From JBBDIJ01 sp040880485 (lineage in GTDB: Bacteria; Bacteroidota; Rhodothermia; Balneolales; Balneolaceae), in assembly GCA_040880485.1 (NCBI GenBank), contig JBBDIJ010000014.1:1-64000 (forward strand): a DNA stretch of 64,000 bases, in the 5' to 3' direction. Position 1 is the stretch's first letter. The number at the start of each line of letters is the position of its first letter. Of the stretch, positions 62,545-64,000 are shown piece by piece. Made by a program: the position numbers and the translations under genes. The notes under the pieces are model-generated. The model saw only the letters and a program-made list of their open reading frames with translations, was not told the origin of the DNA and searched no databases.

Positions 62545-62751
62545 TTAAAGCAGATCCATAACACCCCGATAGTTCAGTGCCGTACTGTGATCATAAAATT
62601 TAGCGGTTACTACCGGTGTAGAGTGGCCCATGATTTTGCTTACGCCATAGATATCGGCTCCTTTTTGGAGGACGTGGGTCGCAAAAGAATGACGCGGGCA
62701 GTGAAATTTCAGCTCTTTCGGTAGTCCGGCATTATTGATCGACTGCTCCAA
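62545..62751 (-). pseudogene. Tyrosine recombinase C-terminal remnant
   Basis: About 68 residues: FHCPRHSFATHVLQKGADIYGVSKIMGHSTPVVTAKFYDH. It has the HxxRH-type segment, the LGH-like MGHS and the final catalytic tyrosine (FYDH). Upstream of it the frame is closed by a stop within about ten codons with no recombinase similarity, so the N-terminus and first catalytic arginine are lost. Remnant of an integrase next to a tRNA. Confidence 0.82.
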
Positions 62752-63063
62752 TTGGAATTTTAGAAGGAGTAAAAGTTAATAAAGATGGGAATCGAAAGCG
62801 GAGGAATGCAAAATATCATAACTCGAAAAGTACGATCAACTAGAGGCGTTTACTAACGATTTAGCAACCAAAAAGAACTGTAGAATAAGTTTTAATAGAT
62901 GTGATGCGAACTTAATAGTTTATTCAATTGTCATCGTATCACTCTCAGAGTGAAAGCAAATTTTTAGTGGAGAAAAGAGAGGCTTTGTTTCACAATTGTT
63001 TTACAGTAGAAAATAAAAAAGCCGTAAAGCGTTGGTTTATAACACTTTACGGCTATATCTAAG
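62752..63063. other. AT-rich region without genes (except the terminator)
   Basis: A 312-bp stretch between the recombinase remnant and tRNA-Leu. It is AT-rich, with short stop-interrupted frames. Apart from the tRNA terminator at 63014-63054 I see nothing I can name. It is probably decayed island DNA. Confidence 0.4.
63014..63054 (-). terminator. Terminator of tRNA-Leu
   Basis: Ten-base arms AGCCGTAAAG and CTTTACGGCT, loop of 15 bases; on the minus strand a TTTTTTATTTTC tract follows. Confidence 0.9.
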
Positions 63064-63151
63064 TACCTCGGGCCGGACTCGAACCGGCACTCGGGTTATA
63101 ACCCGAATTGGATTTTAAGTCCAACGCGTCTACCAATTCCGCCACCGAGGC
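63064..63151 (-). tRNA. tRNA-Leu (UAA)
   Basis: Minus-strand sequence starts GCCTCGGTGGCGGAATTGG and ends CCGAGGT-A. The anticodon loop CTTAAAA gives UAA. A variable arm (CGGGTTATAACCCG) and the T arm GCCGGTTCGAGTCCGGC are as expected for a class II tRNA; G1-U72 also occurs in E. coli tRNA-Leu(UAA). CCA is not encoded. 88 nt to the discriminator. Its 3' end points toward the recombinase remnant, which is the normal layout for an integration site. Confidence 0.97.
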
Positions 63152-63395
63152 TTAAAAACAGAATATACAACTTTACAGTATACATCAGCAACGGTCCGGA
63201 ATGGTTCAAAAAGGAGGTAAAAATATAATCTGTTTCGACCACTCAGCTCACTGGACGATGTTATGTCGGTTGAGTACATTGAGCAATGTCGAGAATAGAG
63301 GCCTGATTCTCCACCTCGGCCTAGCTGTACTATCGGGAGCGGAGCAATCGGTAGATGTATAGGGGTAATTATTAACAGATCAGGAGACACATCTC

Positions 63396-63695
63396 ATGGG
63401 ATTTACAGCAATCAGCCGATTTGAAGTAAGCAATCATATGGAAGATGAAGTTCGGAAAGCTTTTAAAAACAGGCCCGGGTTAGTAGAAGATGCCGATGGT
63501 TTTGTAGGACTTAATGTGTTATCACCACAGGGTAATCCCGCTGAATTCTGGTTAATAACTCATTGGAAAGACGAGGAGTCATTTCTTCACTGGCATAAGA
63601 ATCATCGAATTGAATCCCATCAATTGATTCCAAAAGGATTAAAATTAGTCAAGCGCAGTTTTTCACTTGATTTCTTTGATCGTATTACATCATAG
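63396..63695 (+). CDS. Antibiotic biosynthesis monooxygenase-domain protein (ABM/HmoB-like)
   Basis: A 99-residue ferredoxin-like protein: FTAISRFEVSNHMEDEVRKAFKNRPGLVEDADGFVGLNVL, then EFWLITHWKDEESFLHWHKN, the ABM pattern. Similar proteins are heme-degrading or quinone monooxygenases; H86-type heme ligands cannot be confirmed. A clear AGGAGA site stands eight bases before the ATG. It is followed 14 bases later by the partial gene at the right edge. Confidence 0.85.
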   Translation: MGFTAISRFEVSNHMEDEVRKAFKNRPGLVEDADGFVGLNVLSPQGNPAEFWLITHWKDEESFLHWHKNHRIESHQLIPKGLKLVKRSFSLDFFDRITS

Positions 63696-63709
63696 ACCGG
63701 GTGTATATT

Positions 63710-64000
63710 ATGAATTATTCCGAGATTTTATTAGTAGCCAGATTGAAGAAAGCCAGGCAAGAGCTCGCTCAGATTATAACAGATCTGCATTTTACACACC
63801 ATCCGGAACTGGAACAGCAGTATGGGGAAAGAGGTAGACAAAAATGTTATGAAGATGCTCTCTATCACCTCAGCTATTTAGAACAGGCCGTTCGGGTAAA
63901 TAGTACCGCCTTATTTAGTAATTATCTGGATTGGGCTCGTACTATGCTCAAAGAGCGAGGAATCCCCGAAAGAGATCTCATTGATAACATAGCTTATATC
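63710..64000 (+). CDS. Partial gene running off the window
   Basis: 97 codons from ATG 63710 with no stop before the end. It begins MNYSEILLVARLKKARQEL and continues with a helical segment (YEDALYHLSYLEQAV, ALFSNYLDWARTMLKERGIP). This resembles the N-terminal helical cap seen before some cobalamin (B12)-binding domains, but the diagnostic domain lies outside the window, so the product is unknown. It is in the same direction as the ABM gene, 14 bases away. Confidence 0.6.
   Translation, partial: MNYSEILLVARLKKARQELAQIITDLHFTHHPELEQQYGERGRQKCYEDALYHLSYLEQAVRVNSTALFSNYLDWARTMLKERGIPERDLIDNIAYI

Noticed and set aside
63130..63390. An 86-codon minus-strand frame overlapping tRNA-Leu
   Set aside because: Its last codons run into the tRNA gene and the protein looks random; the tRNA structure is certain.

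Overview
The window looks like the chromosome of a Gram-negative bacterium of the Bacteroidota/Rhodothermota assemblage, most likely Balneolota (inference from protein character, not from a search). It carries 6-bladed beta-propeller and Ycf48-like lipoproteins, a plant-type class II DAHP synthase, a split PntAA/PntAB/PntB transhydrogenase, and several housekeeping enzymes that lack the usual cysteine metal sites. No rRNA, CRISPR array or known riboswitch was seen. Two tRNA genes are present: Gly(GCC) and Leu(UAA).

Positions 1 to about 55,800 are dense core genome. From left to right: tgt; a DPM1-like glycosyltransferase; memo and nth; the pnt operon; trxB; yifB; a DUF6580-like membrane protein; brkB-like and mpg; a coupled mutS / GntR-type regulator / SF1 helicase operon; mnmD; an M20 amidohydrolase; a CoA-type NUDIX hydrolase; a PfkB kinase with rdgB and a sodium:solute symporter; serA; purF with engB; a MauE-like membrane protein coupled to a beta-propeller lipoprotein; tRNA-Gly; then a minus-strand block read in the order uvrA, small secreted protein, secD, secF, STAS protein, purA. 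After this come class II DAHP synthase, a DegP/HtrA protease, a CbpA-like J protein, clpB, an M29 aminopeptidase with an ABC ATPase, an acidic unknown protein, a ThuA lipoprotein, rarA, a two-component system, an orphan receiver and a BNR/Ycf48-like lipoprotein. Most of these serve DNA repair, proteostasis, nucleotide and serine metabolism, redox balance and protein export.

Positions 55,800 to 63,060 are accessory. An arsenic cluster (arsR, metallophosphoesterase, a long arsD, arsA, start of a universal stress protein) carries two matching ArsR-type operator palindromes, one before arsR and one before arsD. The cluster stops abruptly at a 742-bp, internally deleted IS3-family element. The IS supplies the stop codon of the broken usp gene on one side and the last seven codons of a Fic-family gene on the other. 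No target duplication flanks it, so a deletion is likely to have removed the rest of the operon; no arsenite permease is present in the window. The fic gene has four direct repeats just upstream of its start. A tyrosine-recombinase remnant and tRNA-Leu(UAA) follow, which looks like the decayed edge of a tRNA-integrated island.

The right edge holds a small antibiotic-biosynthesis-monooxygenase-type protein and the start of a gene that runs off the window. The most interesting points are the truncated ars locus with its duplicated operator and cysteine-tailed ArsR and ArsD, the repeat-controlled and IS-tailed Fic gene, the mutS-regulator-helicase operon, a probable CTG start codon for the symporter, and repeated loss of structural cysteines in Tgt, UvrA and YifB.
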